Assembly (NCBI RefSeq): GCF_042649585.1
Contig: NZ_JBHRZM010000004.1
Location: 124,001-188,000 of the forward strand
From: Helicobacter_F equorum
GTDB lineage: Bacteria > Campylobacterota > Campylobacteria > Campylobacterales > Helicobacteraceae
DNA: 64,000 nt
Direction of reading: 5' to 3'
How positions within the stretch are numbered: position 1 is the first letter of the stretch; the number at the start of each line of letters is the position of its first letter. The translations under genes and the position numbers were made by a program. The notes under the pieces were generated by a model, which ran no database searches, had not been told where the DNA came from, and saw only the letters and a program-made list of their open reading frames with translations. Positions 16,672-26,344 of this stretch are shown one piece after another.

Positions 16672-16992
16672 CTATCCAAACACTTTCTTTAAATATGCCT
16701 CATAATCTTTGATATATCGCTCTACTTGTGAATTTTTCATCACATCATTACAGATAAAAGTCGGCAACGCACTCATTCCCATAAACTCGTATACCTTGTG
16801 TAAATGAAAATATACACCATCTATGCCCACATCCTTAAAAAAAGTCCATTAGATTCTATAAAAGCTTCTATGGGTGCATTCTAAGTAAGTGAAAACATAT
16901 TTTTCTTGTCTTTTAAAAGTCCGCCTGTTCCATAACCTTTCGTGGGAGTTGCACTATGATGTCCATATTTACTTTGATTTTCTTTCATAGCT
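16672..16992 (-). pseudogene. mdaB: Remnant of mdaB (NADPH-quinone reductase)
   Basis: Read on the minus strand the remnant matches the C-terminal two thirds of MdaB: KYGTGGLLKDKK-like text, then FSLT, a TAG where the family has tryptophan, NAPIEAFIESNG, a one-base shift, then GIDGVYFHLHKVYEFMGMSA, LPTFICNDVMKN and the terminal YLKKVFG. The N-terminal flavin-binding part is absent. MdaB protects Helicobacter against oxidative quinone stress, so a functional copy probably exists elsewhere or has been lost. Confidence 0.72.
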
Positions 16993-17586
16993 TTTTGCTT
17001 TTGTTATAAAAGTTAGACTTTGGATGATTTTAGATTCTATTTTTTCTTGAATAAAAAGTTTAGCAAGGGGATTGAGAGGTTTTTAAAAGTGAAGTATTTG
17101 AAAATTTTGGTTTGTGTGAATCTCTTTGTATTTGCAATACCAACCATTTGTGGTAATAGCTCTAAAAATGAGGTTTGATACTTTTATCATTTAAAATAAA
17201 TTTTGAAATATTATTTAAAATAAAGTTTCTCTTCAATTTTTTTAGGCATTAGATTGATTGTTCCTATTGTGGCAAAAGCAAAATTTATTTTTATAATGGC
17301 TTTATTTATAGCTTTATCAATAAACATATTCTTGAATCTTGATAAGGGCATTCTAAAAGGGAGTTATTTAATCTTTATATAGCTCTTTTAGGATTTGAAA
17401 TACAATAAGATTCTAGAATAAACCTCTATTTGCAAAATAGAAATTGCCATTTTATCGCTTCCTTTTTGGTGAGATTCTAGGATAAATCTACATTTACAAA
17501 AACTCCACTCTTAAATGATAATATCGCATTTATGGCTTTTGATTGCATACCCTAAATAAAGAATGATTTAGGGCTATTGGCACTTT
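16993..17586. other. Gap with small coding fragments
   Basis: A 29-codon frame from GTG 17089 to TGA 17178 looks like an isolated signal peptide (KYLKILVCVNLFVFAIPTIC). Around 17265-17345 a frame carries IDCSYCGKSKIYFYNGFIYS, with a C-x-x-C zinc-ribbon look, bounded by stops. Two imperfect copies of an AGATTCTAGRATAAA block lie at about 17408 and 17472. Nothing here looks like an intact gene. Confidence 0.35.
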
Positions 17587-17742
17587 TTAATTATCGTAAA
17601 TCCTCCCTGAATTGATATGCTTAAGTTTGTTTGCTTCTCTATACCGATTTATATAAGCCAAGATATCTTGATTTTCATATTTTAAATTAATTAATGCTTT
17701 AATAATGCCAATTTCATAATCTGATATTGGATTTTTTGCCAT
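17587..17742 (-). CDS. Short ORF resembling the N-terminus of a mobile-element-type protein
   Basis: Fifty-one residues from ATG 17742: MAKNPISDYEIGIIKALINL, then ILAYINRYREANKL and HINSGRIYDN. The opening resembles the N-terminal helices of proteins often found on mobile elements (DUF3644-like, from memory), which are much longer, so this is at best a truncated gene. It overlaps the end of the YdeN-like remnant by 29 bases. No Shine-Dalgarno is evident. Confidence 0.35.
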   Translation of the reverse strand: MAKNPISDYEIGIIKALINLKYENQDILAYINRYREANKLKHINSGRIYDN

Positions 17743-17900
17743 TTTTGCTTAGTTTTTGTGCGACAGCATTAAACCACCCATAATTGCTAGTGCTTTTATA
17801 GCCGTGGATAATATAAACATCTTTAGCAAAGACATTGATAGATAATGCAATCAAAAAAAACTAATAAAATACTAAATTGCTTTGATATAACTCGCAACAT
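17714..17900 (-). pseudogene. N-terminal remnant of a secreted YdeN/RBBP9-like serine hydrolase
   Basis: From ATG 17900 the sequence encodes MLRVISKQFSILLVF, then needs one T less in a T8 run (plus-strand A8 at 17853-17860) to continue as LIALSINVFAKDVYIIHGYK and STSNYGWFNAVAQKLSKNG. The result is a signal peptide followed by the V-Y-I-h-H-G-Y start of the RBBP9/YdeN alpha/beta hydrolases. It stops at 17714, before the serine motif, so only the first third remains. Confidence 0.55.
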
Positions 17901-17972
17901 TATGAAGTCCTTTTGTTTTTTAATTTTTGTTTTATACAAATACAGAATCAATAAATCAGCATTATTCTTATT

Positions 17973-20855
17973 CTATTCACAAATTTCTTTCATTATATCT
18001 TCAATACTAGGCTTCTTATAACTTTCATAGTCTCTAAATTCAGAATTCGTTTTATTGTAGTAGTATAGATATACTTTAATTTCCTTATTTTTATAAGAGA
18101 ATTTTTGATTAACATACACAGATTCAAAGCCTTTGATTTTATCTATTGGGTTTGTTTCTCGACTAAGCCCTTTTGGATCTATAAAAACAATCTTGTATTC
18201 TTGTGTCGCTTTATCTCTAAACCAAAAAATAAAATCCGGATAGAATTTCCGATTGCTTTGTGCCTGACTATCAAAATATGGGATATAAATATCATCTATA
18301 TTCTCTACAATCTTGCTAAAGCACCACTCATATTTATCTAGTCTTTTTGAATCTGTTTGCAAAAAATCCTCTAAATCTTTTAAAAATTCCCTTTCACTCT
18401 TTTGGCTAATAGCAAAATTGATTTCTGTATTTTTATCATCTTTATTAGAGACAATTAATGGATTATAATAATGCTCTTTTAGCTCTGCACTGATTGCGTA
18501 GTCTTTAATATTACATTTTTTTGCATTGTTTTTTAGGTTTTTTGCAAATTCATCTATATTTATTTTTCCACTTTCAAAATCAGCTTTTAATTCTTTCTCA
18601 CTCTTTGTATTAAGTATATTTTTTATAATCTCACTTATCTCATTTGCGAAGTCTTGCCCCAAAGTCGTTTGAAATTTTTGATAATGATTGATTTCATCAC
18701 TCAAATCTACAAATTCTTGTAATTCTCTGTTTGTTGCATGCAAGATTCTATCAATGCGACTAATTGTTGTGTTTTTATCAAATTTTTGCATATCCCCATT
18801 ACTAGATTGAATCCTTGTGCTGTTGTTGTGCAAAAATTTTTGTATTTCTTGCAATGTTTCATAGCTACATTCTTTATGAATGACACATTTACTAAGCACC
18901 AAAACATCTTCATCAAAACTTTCTATATATGCTCTTAGATGTGTTGCTTCTGTTTTGTCGATCCTGTAGTTTTTATCTTTAGATTGTGTTTCTTTGTATT
19001 TTGGTGTAGGGAGTGGGCTTAAGATATTTGTCTTTTTAAAGCCTTTTATAGGATATTGAGTGATAAAGCTTTCAATTTTTCCTAAAATAAATTTAATCGC
19101 TTCAGTATCACTTGCTAAAATAAATAAGGTTTCTATACCACAAGATAAAGGAGACAAAGCCTCTTTTGTTGCGTATTCCAATTGGCTATATTGCATTCTT
19201 ATTCGCACATGAGCAAAAGGCTCAATTCTTACGCCTCTGCCTATAGTTTGTAAAACATATTTGTTGGCATTTTTGCTACCAATGTTAATAAAATAGATGA
19301 GATTCACACGATTGCTATCCCAACCTTCGCTAAAGACTTTGCTTCCAAGCATAATATTAATACTTGAATCTGTGCTGTTAATATCCTTAAAGTAACTCTT
19401 TTGTAAATCTTTAAAGCTCTCTACACCAAGCTCTAATAAATGCTCTTTTTCCCACTTTTTGGTTTCACCAATATTTAAGAGCATAAAGGGTTCATCTGCA
19501 TTTTTGCTCTTAAAGGCTAGTTCTTTGTCATTTGCCCTAAGGCACTCTAAACTTGAAGGCTTACTTGCATGAAAGATATATTTTCTCACATTTTTAGAAT
19601 CTATATTTTTTACGCATTCTTTAAATTCATCACTTAAAGTATTTTTTGTAAAATAGAGTTCTTGATATTGTAGTTTCTCATAGAGATTGTTTGCGATTTC
19701 TTGTATATCTCTATCTTCTTTGAGTATTTGCAATATAGCTTCAAAATAGAGCTTTATTCCTGCATCTTTTGTGTTTACTTTATCTGATACGGCAATGATT
19801 AGGGGGTTGTGGTATTTTATATCCGCGACACCAAGACTTGTGGCTTTTTCTAATAGTTTTTCTTTGCTCTGTTTAATGGCACTAAAAAGTATAAATCCTT
19901 CTATGATTCTTGTTATTCTCTCATTTTCACCATTTTCGTTGCCAAAAGATTTGAGATTAGAATCTAGCAGGGCGATATTTTTGCCATAACCATCACGATT
20001 AAACTTTTCTAGATTGTAGTTAAATGCACAAGTTAAAAAATCAATCTCATCACTAAAAGTTGCAGAAAAATTAAAAATAAATCCCTTAGAAAATCCTTCA
20101 TAGTCTTTTTGTTTGTCTCCACAAGCTAGTTCATTGATATAGGATTTTCTTATAGAATCCTTGCTATCCCCTTTGTGTGCTTCATCAAGCAAAATATACC
20201 AGCCACAATCATTGCAATAATTTTTGTAATCCAGTCTTTTTGCATTTTTATCTTTTCCCACATTTTCTTTGCAATTTAACAAATCACTTCTAGCAATAAA
20301 TACAATCGTTTCTTTCAATAAACTCGTATTATCCGCACTCTCATATTCTTTTAGCTCCCTCACACTTAGAGAATCTCCATTGTAATTATTGTATTTTGTG
20401 ATATTGTGTTTAAATTGTTTTAAAATCGTATCATTTGGAGCTAAAAGCATGATAGGCTTATTTGGAATACTTCTTTCTCGCATAGCTTTACCCAAAAGTG
20501 AGAGGAGTTTTATCATCACGATAGTCTTGCCACTACCTGTTGCCATCCAAAAAGATGCACGATTAATTTCTGATTCTTTTAGTCTAAAATCTTTATATTT
20601 TTCTTGATAGATTCTATAAAGCTTTGCCCCTCTATTTTGTCTATATTCAGAATCTTTGTAGCACATATAACAATCAAGTGCAATCAGTGCATTTTGCACA
20701 CTCGCGATTTGATAATCTTGCAAACTCATATCTGCGCTAAAGCTTTGTAAATCATAGCGTTCATATATCCCTTTATGTTGCATTCTCTTATCATTGCATA
20801 TTTCACTTAAGAGCAAATGTTGTTTGATGTCTGCTGTTTGCTTTGCCTTTGCCAT
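17973..20855 (-). CDS. res: Type III restriction enzyme, Res subunit
   Basis: A 960-residue DEAD-box-type motor and nuclease. Walker A is ATGSGKT near residues 105-111, the DEAH box is LLDEAHKGD (224-227), motif III is FNFSATF, and a later helicase half has GSKVFSEGWDSNRV and TIGRGVRIEPF. The C-terminus carries the nuclease: YPDFIFWFRD and IVFIDPKG form a PD-(D/E)xK-type site near residues 890-915. With Mod it cuts DNA lacking methylation at its sites after ATP-driven communication between two sites. Its ATG overlaps the stop of the RhuM-like gene (TAATG). The frame is intact, unlike mod. Confidence 0.92.
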   Translation of the reverse strand: MAKAKQTADIKQHLLLSEICNDKRMQHKGIYERYDLQSFSADMSLQDYQIASVQNALIALDCYMCYKDSEYRQNRGAKLYRIYQEKYKDFRLKESEINRASFWMATGSGKTIVMIKLLSLLGKAMRERSIPNKPIMLLAPNDTILKQFKHNITKYNNYNGDSLSVRELKEYESADNTSLLKETIVFIARSDLLNCKENVGKDKNAKRLDYKNYCNDCGWYILLDEAHKGDSKDSIRKSYINELACGDKQKDYEGFSKGFIFNFSATFSDEIDFLTCAFNYNLEKFNRDGYGKNIALLDSNLKSFGNENGENERITRIIEGFILFSAIKQSKEKLLEKATSLGVADIKYHNPLIIAVSDKVNTKDAGIKLYFEAILQILKEDRDIQEIANNLYEKLQYQELYFTKNTLSDEFKECVKNIDSKNVRKYIFHASKPSSLECLRANDKELAFKSKNADEPFMLLNIGETKKWEKEHLLELGVESFKDLQKSYFKDINSTDSSINIMLGSKVFSEGWDSNRVNLIYFINIGSKNANKYVLQTIGRGVRIEPFAHVRIRMQYSQLEYATKEALSPLSCGIETLFILASDTEAIKFILGKIESFITQYPIKGFKKTNILSPLPTPKYKETQSKDKNYRIDKTEATHLRAYIESFDEDVLVLSKCVIHKECSYETLQEIQKFLHNNSTRIQSSNGDMQKFDKNTTISRIDRILHATNRELQEFVDLSDEINHYQKFQTTLGQDFANEISEIIKNILNTKSEKELKADFESGKINIDEFAKNLKNNAKKCNIKDYAISAELKEHYYNPLIVSNKDDKNTEINFAISQKSEREFLKDLEDFLQTDSKRLDKYEWCFSKIVENIDDIYIPYFDSQAQSNRKFYPDFIFWFRDKATQEYKIVFIDPKGLSRETNPIDKIKGFESVYVNQKFSYKNKEIKVYLYYYNKTNSEFRDYESYKKPSIEDIMKEICE

Positions 20856-21169
20856 TACCTTTCCTTTAGGACTTTATAGGTTTCTTCCAGATTCTTTTCA
20901 TCTTCTAGGATAAAATTTATATTATATTGTTTGTTATCACTTGCAGTTGTCAAGTATTCCTTTACAACTGAAATTTCTTGCAACTCCCCTTCTTCAAGGA
21001 TATTTTTTATATGCAAACTTATGTTTTGCTTTGAGGTGTCAAAGCAAGGCTTCTTTAGAAAAAGCTTTGCTAAACTTTCTTGGTTTAAATACACACTATC
21101 ACCAAGCTCATAAAGCTCGACTCTAATCTTTTTATCTTGCGTGGCGTAGAGGATGATGTTATTTTGCAT
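20855..21169 (-). CDS. Shortened RhuM-family protein
   Basis: A 104-residue protein whose first 80 residues (NNIILYATQDKKIRVELY, the SKQNISLHIKNILEEGELQE segment, VVKEYLTTASDNKQYN) match the N-terminal DNA-binding-like part of RhuM/virulence-protein family members, which are usually over 300 residues. The tail FILEDEKNLEETYKVLKER does not fit, so an internal deletion probably joined the head to a distant C-terminus. RhuM-like genes are often found in restriction loci; their function is not established. It overlaps both neighbours by TAATG junctions. Confidence 0.65.
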   Translation of the reverse strand: MQNNIILYATQDKKIRVELYELGDSVYLNQESLAKLFLKKPCFDTSKQNISLHIKNILEEGELQEISVVKEYLTTASDNKQYNINFILEDEKNLEETYKVLKER

Positions 21170-21672
21170 TAGCTATCTTTTCTTGCTTGTATTATTAGAG
21201 CATTCATAAAAATTTTAAGTAACAAATATATAAAAATAAAGTTTTCGGCAAAAATGGCTGCGAGCAAAGCAAATACGATAGCTATAGTATTTTTTTCACT
21301 AAAAAAAATACATACCAGTGCTATAAAACTTGCAATAATGGTAGTTAATGCACAATAAATAGCTAATTTAAAATATTCTCTCAAGGTATGTATTTGTTTT
21401 TGATCAGGTTTTCTTTCATCTGTAATGTTTAACATGCCTATATACTTTGATGAAAAAATAATTGATAAACTTGTCAAGTAAAAACCAAAAGCTATAGAAA
21501 TGAAAGTTATTACATTTGTAGTAAAATTTTTTATAAACTCCGAAAAGTCTTTAAGATTTAAAAAACATAACAGAAAATAGGAAAATCCTAAAGAAATAAT
21601 AAAAAATATAACAAAAACAACAATAACTAATGTCTTGTCTTCTTTGTATATTCCACGCATTATCTTAAGCAT
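21169..21672 (-). CDS. Four-helix membrane protein nested in the Type III RM operon
   Basis: A 167-residue protein with four predicted membrane segments: residues about 15-36 (LVIVVFVIFFIISLGFSYFL), 50-72, 105-125 (YCALTTIIASFIALVCIFF) and 130-155. The loop between helices two and three is charged (NITDERKPDQKQIHTLREYF). I do not recognise the family. Its start lies inside the 3' end of the preceding soluble protein gene (eight-base overlap), and its stop overlaps the RhuM-like start. A soluble partner plus a small four-helix protein is a layout seen in abortive-infection pairs such as RexA/RexB, but no sequence match is claimed. Confidence 0.6.
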   Translation of the reverse strand: MLKIMRGIYKEDKTLVIVVFVIFFIISLGFSYFLLCFLNLKDFSEFIKNFTTNVITFISIAFGFYLTSLSIIFSSKYIGMLNITDERKPDQKQIHTLREYFKLAIYCALTTIIASFIALVCIFFSEKNTIAIVFALLAAIFAENFIFIYLLLKIFMNALIIQARKDS

Positions 21673-22459
21673 TTAATTCATCCAATAGAGCATTTTTAAT
21701 ATCTTCTGGGTTATACATTGCATTTTCATCTTTTGAAGCATAAATTGGCTTTTTATTCAAATATGTTTCAAAATTAAAAATCTTCTCAAATCCACTATCA
21801 TCTTTACCTACACATTTTAATTTAGTTATTTCTTGATTTGCTCTTTTGTCTTTCATTAGTTCTAAAAATTCTAAAATTTTATTTCTGTTGAAAATACTAT
21901 TATTTTTAGTTTCAAATTTGAAATAAAATTTATCATACTCTCCTTCTCCACAAACATCTCTCACTGCATTAAAAATATCCCCACTAAATAAATTATTATC
22001 AGCCCAAAAAGTAATCTCATTAATTGATGTAATTTCTTTTACAAATTCATTGGGATTAATATAATAATTTTTAATATTAAATTCAATATTAAAAGTTTTT
22101 TGTAAAAATTCTTGCACAAATTTTTTCTGCAATATATTTGATATATAAAATGTAACATGTTTATAATCATACATACAGAAAATTTGATTTCTTAATTCAG
22201 CTTCTTTTATATCTCTTTTATTTGAAAAAACTTCTTTGGTTTCCGTATTTATAACTTCATCTGCATATGGCTTAGCTTTGCCATATTTTATATATATCCA
22301 AAAGAATCTATCCTGAATAATTTCACAATTAACTATACAACATTTATCATCAACATCATATATATGTTTTTGTTTATTTTCAAAATCACTAAGCCTTGGA
22401 TGCCTATTTTGATTTACAATTAATTCACATTCGGTAAATGTTAAACTAGTTCCACTCAT
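21665..22459 (-). CDS. Unknown soluble protein nested in the Type III RM operon
   Basis: A 264-residue protein without signal peptide or membrane segment. It mixes strands and helices (FFWIYIKYGKAKPYADEVIN, a VTFYISNILQKKFVQEFLQK block, EITFWADNNLFSGDIFNAV, KFYFKFETKNNSIFNRNKI). I do not recognise a domain. Its ATG directly follows the mod stop (TAGATG) and its end overlaps the membrane protein by eight bases, so it is made with the restriction system and probably pairs with the membrane protein. The C-terminal layout (FSGDI, a beta pair, K-D-D-S-G, then an acidic helix) loosely recalls RexA; this is only an impression. Confidence 0.6.
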   Translation of the reverse strand: MSGTSLTFTECELIVNQNRHPRLSDFENKQKHIYDVDDKCCIVNCEIIQDRFFWIYIKYGKAKPYADEVINTETKEVFSNKRDIKEAELRNQIFCMYDYKHVTFYISNILQKKFVQEFLQKTFNIEFNIKNYYINPNEFVKEITSINEITFWADNNLFSGDIFNAVRDVCGEGEYDKFYFKFETKNNSIFNRNKILEFLELMKDKRANQEITKLKCVGKDDSGFEKIFNFETYLNKKPIYASKDENAMYNPEDIKNALLDELNA

Positions 22460-24770
22460 CTATTTCTCCCACCAGATTAGATTTCTTAGTTTTGGGTATT
22501 TGATTAAGTCGATATTTTCTAGATTTACAATGTCATCATTTTCAAATTTGCAAGATTGTATGCCATTTTCATCAAGAAAAATACTTTTAATTTTAAGCCC
22601 CAAGAGATTTGACATTGTAGTAAAAATATCAAAGCTTTTATTGTATTTGCTCATATCAAGGCAGATTTTCTCACCTTTTTTAAGCCCTTTGATAAGTTTG
22701 CGTGATTTTCTATAATCAATCAAAGAATCTTTATCTAGCACATATTCACATTGCTCTAGGGATTCTTCATAGCTTTCAAGCTCATAGTATCTAAAAGCAC
22801 CACCACCTTTAAACTCTACTTCTTTGCTAATCCCACTTGCAAAACCGCCGATAACCTTTTTCATTCGTGGAATTATCACTTGATAAACATGCTCTCCCAT
22901 TTCTACGCCAAGCCATTTACGCCCTAATTTATGAGCAGTGGCTAAGGTCGTGCCACTGCCTAAATGATAATCAAAAACTATGGAATCTTCATTGCTACTT
23001 GCTTTGATGATTCTTTGTAGTAATTTTTCTTGCTTTTGTGTTGAAAAATTTAAAAATTCTGCTCCGTGAGCAGTTGCCATAGATGGAATATCATTCCACA
23101 CATCATATTCCGACTTTCCTAACAACATCCATTTATTATTTTCAAATTTTTGAGGCGGGTAATAAGGCTGATCTCTTTTCCACATCATATAATATTTCCC
23201 ATTCTCATTCATAGGGAATTCTAACATCATCAAAGTTAAAAATATGATTTTCACATCCATATGAGTATATAGTATCATGCTTTGGCGCAAATTTCATATT
23301 TGTATTGGTAGTTCCCCTATAATTCCAAATTATCTCATTAATAAAATTTTCTTCCCCAAATATTTCATTTAAAAGCTCTCTACCAAGATAATTTGCATTG
23401 TAATCTAAATGCAAATAAAAACTTCCCCTATCACTTAAAAATTCTTTTGCTAGCTCTAAGCGATTATGCATTAAAGAAAGCCAAGTGCTATCTTGAAATC
23501 TATCTTTGTATTCAAAATCGCTTCCGGTATTAAATGGCGGATCAATATAGATTAAATCAATCTTGTCTTGATATTTTGGCATGAGAGAATTAAGGGCTTG
23601 AAAATTATCACTTTTGATTAGCTCTCCATGTAAAATCTCATCCAAATTATCAAATGCACCCAAAAGCTTATAATAATTCTCTTCGCTCAAATATTTCGTA
23701 TCAAGGGGAAGGAATCTGAATTTCTCATCATTAATATTTTTGATTTCAAAATGCTCATCTATGAGTTTTAGCTCTTGCCATTCTTTGATTTGCTGTTTAA
23801 AGCCTGTGTCTTGAAAGATAGATTCTAGTATTTGCTCTGAATCTCTAGCGTGATTAGAGATAGTATCAAGACTAAAGACATAATGCACATTTTTAGCAAA
23901 CTTTGGCTTACACCAAATTGCTTTTAGCTCATCTTCAAAATCCGCTATCAAGTCAATGATTCTAAAGGCTATTTTTTTGAGTTGATTTAGCTCATCAATC
24001 TTTTCTTTACTCCAATCTGTAATATCATCTACTACATATTTAAACATCCATAGATTAAACTGCTCTTGCAAAAAGGCTCTTGCGTTTTTGTGGATAAAAA
24101 AGTCGACTTCATTTTGCTTTTTGTAAGCGTATAGAATCTTTTTTATTTCTTCTTCTTGTAGCCGTATTTGCTTGTCTTTTAGGGCTTTGATAAATTCATC
24201 GCTTAAATCACTACTATTTTGTTTAAAGACATTGGGGAGATCTTGTAGCTCTTCTTTGTTGTTTAGCACATAGATTCTAATCTCTTCATCTATTTTAAAC
24301 TTAAAAATAGCCTTGTTTTTGGCATTATCACTATTTGGGGTAAAGTAACTTGTATCAAAGATAAAGGTATAGTTAGAATCTTCGCTCTTAATCTCGGCAT
24401 TATGATAGATGACATCAGATTTGACATAATAGAGATTTTGTGTTTTATAAAAAAGGCTTGTATCTTTAGAATTAGTATACACTCTAGCGTAAATGTTTTT
24501 GTGCAAGGGCGTATCATAGAAAAAGGGCGTGCCTGTTTCATTGAGATAGCTTCCAAAAAAATTATAAAGTTTATTGTAAATAGGATATTTTACTTCCTCT
24601 TTTTCTAGTTTTTCTTTGATAGTTTTGAAGTATTGTGATTTTATTTTGAGTAGATTGATAAAGCCACTTTTTTGTATTTTGTCTGTATTAAATAGGTTTT
24701 GAGTATCCTCTATTTGCACTCCAAGATACATAGATTCTAATTGTGAAAAAAAGGCTCGTCTGTAATCCAT
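22460..24770 (-). pseudogene. mod: Type III DNA methyltransferase, Mod subunit, frameshifted
   Basis: From ATG 24770 the first frame codes 521 residues with the catalytic motif DPPFNTGSDF at about 411-420, then stops soon after FDDVRIPYE. The second frame resumes at MNENGKYYMMWKRDQPYYPP and contains the AdoMet-binding motif FDYHLGSGTTLATA and the C-terminus. The order DPPF before FxGxG is that of beta-class N6-adenine or N4-cytosine methyltransferases such as Mod. The shift lies near 23215, where one extra G separates TAT from AAT GAG AAT GGG, or a larger deletion occurred. It is not in a simple repeat. Without Mod, Res cannot recognise its site, so either the locus is inactive or this is a sequencing error. 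Confidence 0.8.
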
Positions 24771-24849
24771 AGCTTTCCCTTAAAAATATTGTCCCTAAAT
24801 ATTAGATTCTATTATAAAAAGTTTTTATTAAGTTTAAAGAAGGTTGTAT

Positions 24850-26289
24850 TTACTTTCTCCCATCCTCTAGCACTTTTCTCTCCCCTTTAGAATCTATCTC
24901 ACACACGACATAGGGAAGTCCTTGCTTATTTAGCTCTGCCATAAATGGATCGGGGTCGTTTTGCTCCATATTCCACACGCCACCACCATTATTAGAATCT
25001 ACTCCCTGATTTTCCCCACCTTTTGGCATATCGCTATTATCTGCGTTATTTTGTATTTTTAATGCTCCTATGCCCCATTTACCCTCGATGAGTAACTTTG
25101 CACCAATCATTGCTGGCACGCCTGTGGTATAACTCACACCTTGGGCATTGACTTCTTTATAACACGCCTCGTGATCACAGATATTATAGATATAAATTGT
25201 TCGCTCTTTGCCATTTTTCAAGCCTTTGATATAGCAACCGATGTGCGTTTGTCCTTTGGTGCGAGGCGCTAGAGAGACTGGATCTGGTAAAAGTGTCTTT
25301 AGCACTTGTATAGGCACGATTTTTTGCCCGTTATACTCTATTTCATCGACACGCAAAAGCCCTACATTCTCCAAGCATTTCATATGTGTGAGATAGGATT
25401 CTCCAAATGTCATAAAAAACCTAATCCGTTTTAATCCCTTGATATTGCGAACAAGAGATTCTAGCTCCTCGTGATAGAGTAGATAGCTATTTTTTGTGCC
25501 CACTTCTATATATTCCCATTCTTTCATCAAATCAAGCGGTGCTACATCCTGCCACTGCCCGCCAAAGTAACTTTCATTTTTTAAATCTTGTGTATTTGCA
25601 TCTAGGCTAAAATGCTTTTCTTCTCGCTCAAACTTACGATAAATGATGTCTTTTTTTAGGTCTGTGTTTTTGGATAAGTCTTTGTCTTTGCTCCAAAACC
25701 TCGCCTTAGAGCTAACTTCGCGTAAATTAATTTCAGGATTAAAGTTTGTTGCAAATGCATAGCCGTGATTCCCTGCGTTACAATCAAGTATGTCTATGCT
25801 GTGAATCTCATCAAAATAATGTTTTTGTGCATACGCGCAAAAGACATTGGTAACACCCGGGTCAAATCCACTTCCCAAAAGCCCAAAAATCCCTGCTTCT
25901 TTGTAGCGTGTGTCGTATGCCCATTGCTCTTTATACTCAAAATGCGCAGAATCTGGGTGCTCATAGTTTGCGGTATCTAAATAATGTGTCTTTGTCCTTA
26001 GACACGCTTCCATAATGCTCAAATCTTGATAAGGCAAAGCGACATTTACCACAAGCTTTGGCTTGTATTTTTCTATCAAAGCCACCATAGATTCGACACT
26101 ATCTGCATCCACACAATCTATCTCAATCTCACCTAAGCCTTTTTGCTTGATAGAATCTGCTATCACTTTGCATTTATCTAGTGTGCGAGAAGCTAAGATA
26201 ATGCGTGAAAAAACCTCTCTATTCATCGCCATTTTGTGTGCTACCACACCACCTACGCCACCTGCACCGATTTGTAAAACACAAGCCAT
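24850..26289 (-). CDS. Carboxynorspermidine synthase / saccharopine dehydrogenase-like
   Basis: The protein starts VLQIGAGGVGGVVAHKMAMN (Rossmann nucleotide site) and has VNVALPYQDLSIMEACLRT, YLDTANYEHPDS, LLGSGFDPGVTNVFCAYAQK and ILDCNAGNHGYAFATNFNPE, as in carboxynorspermidine dehydrogenases. These join an amine to aspartate semialdehyde in the alternative spermidine pathway used by Campylobacterota. At 479 residues it is longer than the usual 400 or so, because of a middle insertion and a glycine- and asparagine-rich stretch near residues 415-440. A TGCTATAAT promoter lies just upstream. The decarboxylase partner is not in the window. Confidence 0.8.
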   Translation of the reverse strand: MACVLQIGAGGVGGVVAHKMAMNREVFSRIILASRTLDKCKVIADSIKQKGLGEIEIDCVDADSVESMVALIEKYKPKLVVNVALPYQDLSIMEACLRTKTHYLDTANYEHPDSAHFEYKEQWAYDTRYKEAGIFGLLGSGFDPGVTNVFCAYAQKHYFDEIHSIDILDCNAGNHGYAFATNFNPEINLREVSSKARFWSKDKDLSKNTDLKKDIIYRKFEREEKHFSLDANTQDLKNESYFGGQWQDVAPLDLMKEWEYIEVGTKNSYLLYHEELESLVRNIKGLKRIRFFMTFGESYLTHMKCLENVGLLRVDEIEYNGQKIVPIQVLKTLLPDPVSLAPRTKGQTHIGCYIKGLKNGKERTIYIYNICDHEACYKEVNAQGVSYTTGVPAMIGAKLLIEGKWGIGALKIQNNADNSDMPKGGENQGVDSNNGGGVWNMEQNDPDPFMAELNKQGLPYVVCEIDSKGERKVLEDGRK

Positions 26290-26334
26290 AATACATCCTT
26301 ACAATAAAGTAAAACATTAAGTAGTTTGAGTTGT

Positions 26335-26343
26335 ATTATAGCA
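26335..26343 (-). promoter_or_regulatory. Extended -10 promoter of the carboxynorspermidine synthase gene
   Basis: TGCTATAAT on the minus strand, 45 bases before ATG 26289, with AAGGATG as Shine-Dalgarno in between. It begins inside the intergenic gap after the reductase gene. Confidence 0.55.
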
Positions 26344-26344
26344 T

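Noticed and set aside
17265..17345. Transposase zinc ribbon (C-x-x-C) fragment
   Set aside because: Only about 27 residues between stops; too short to assign to any transposase family.
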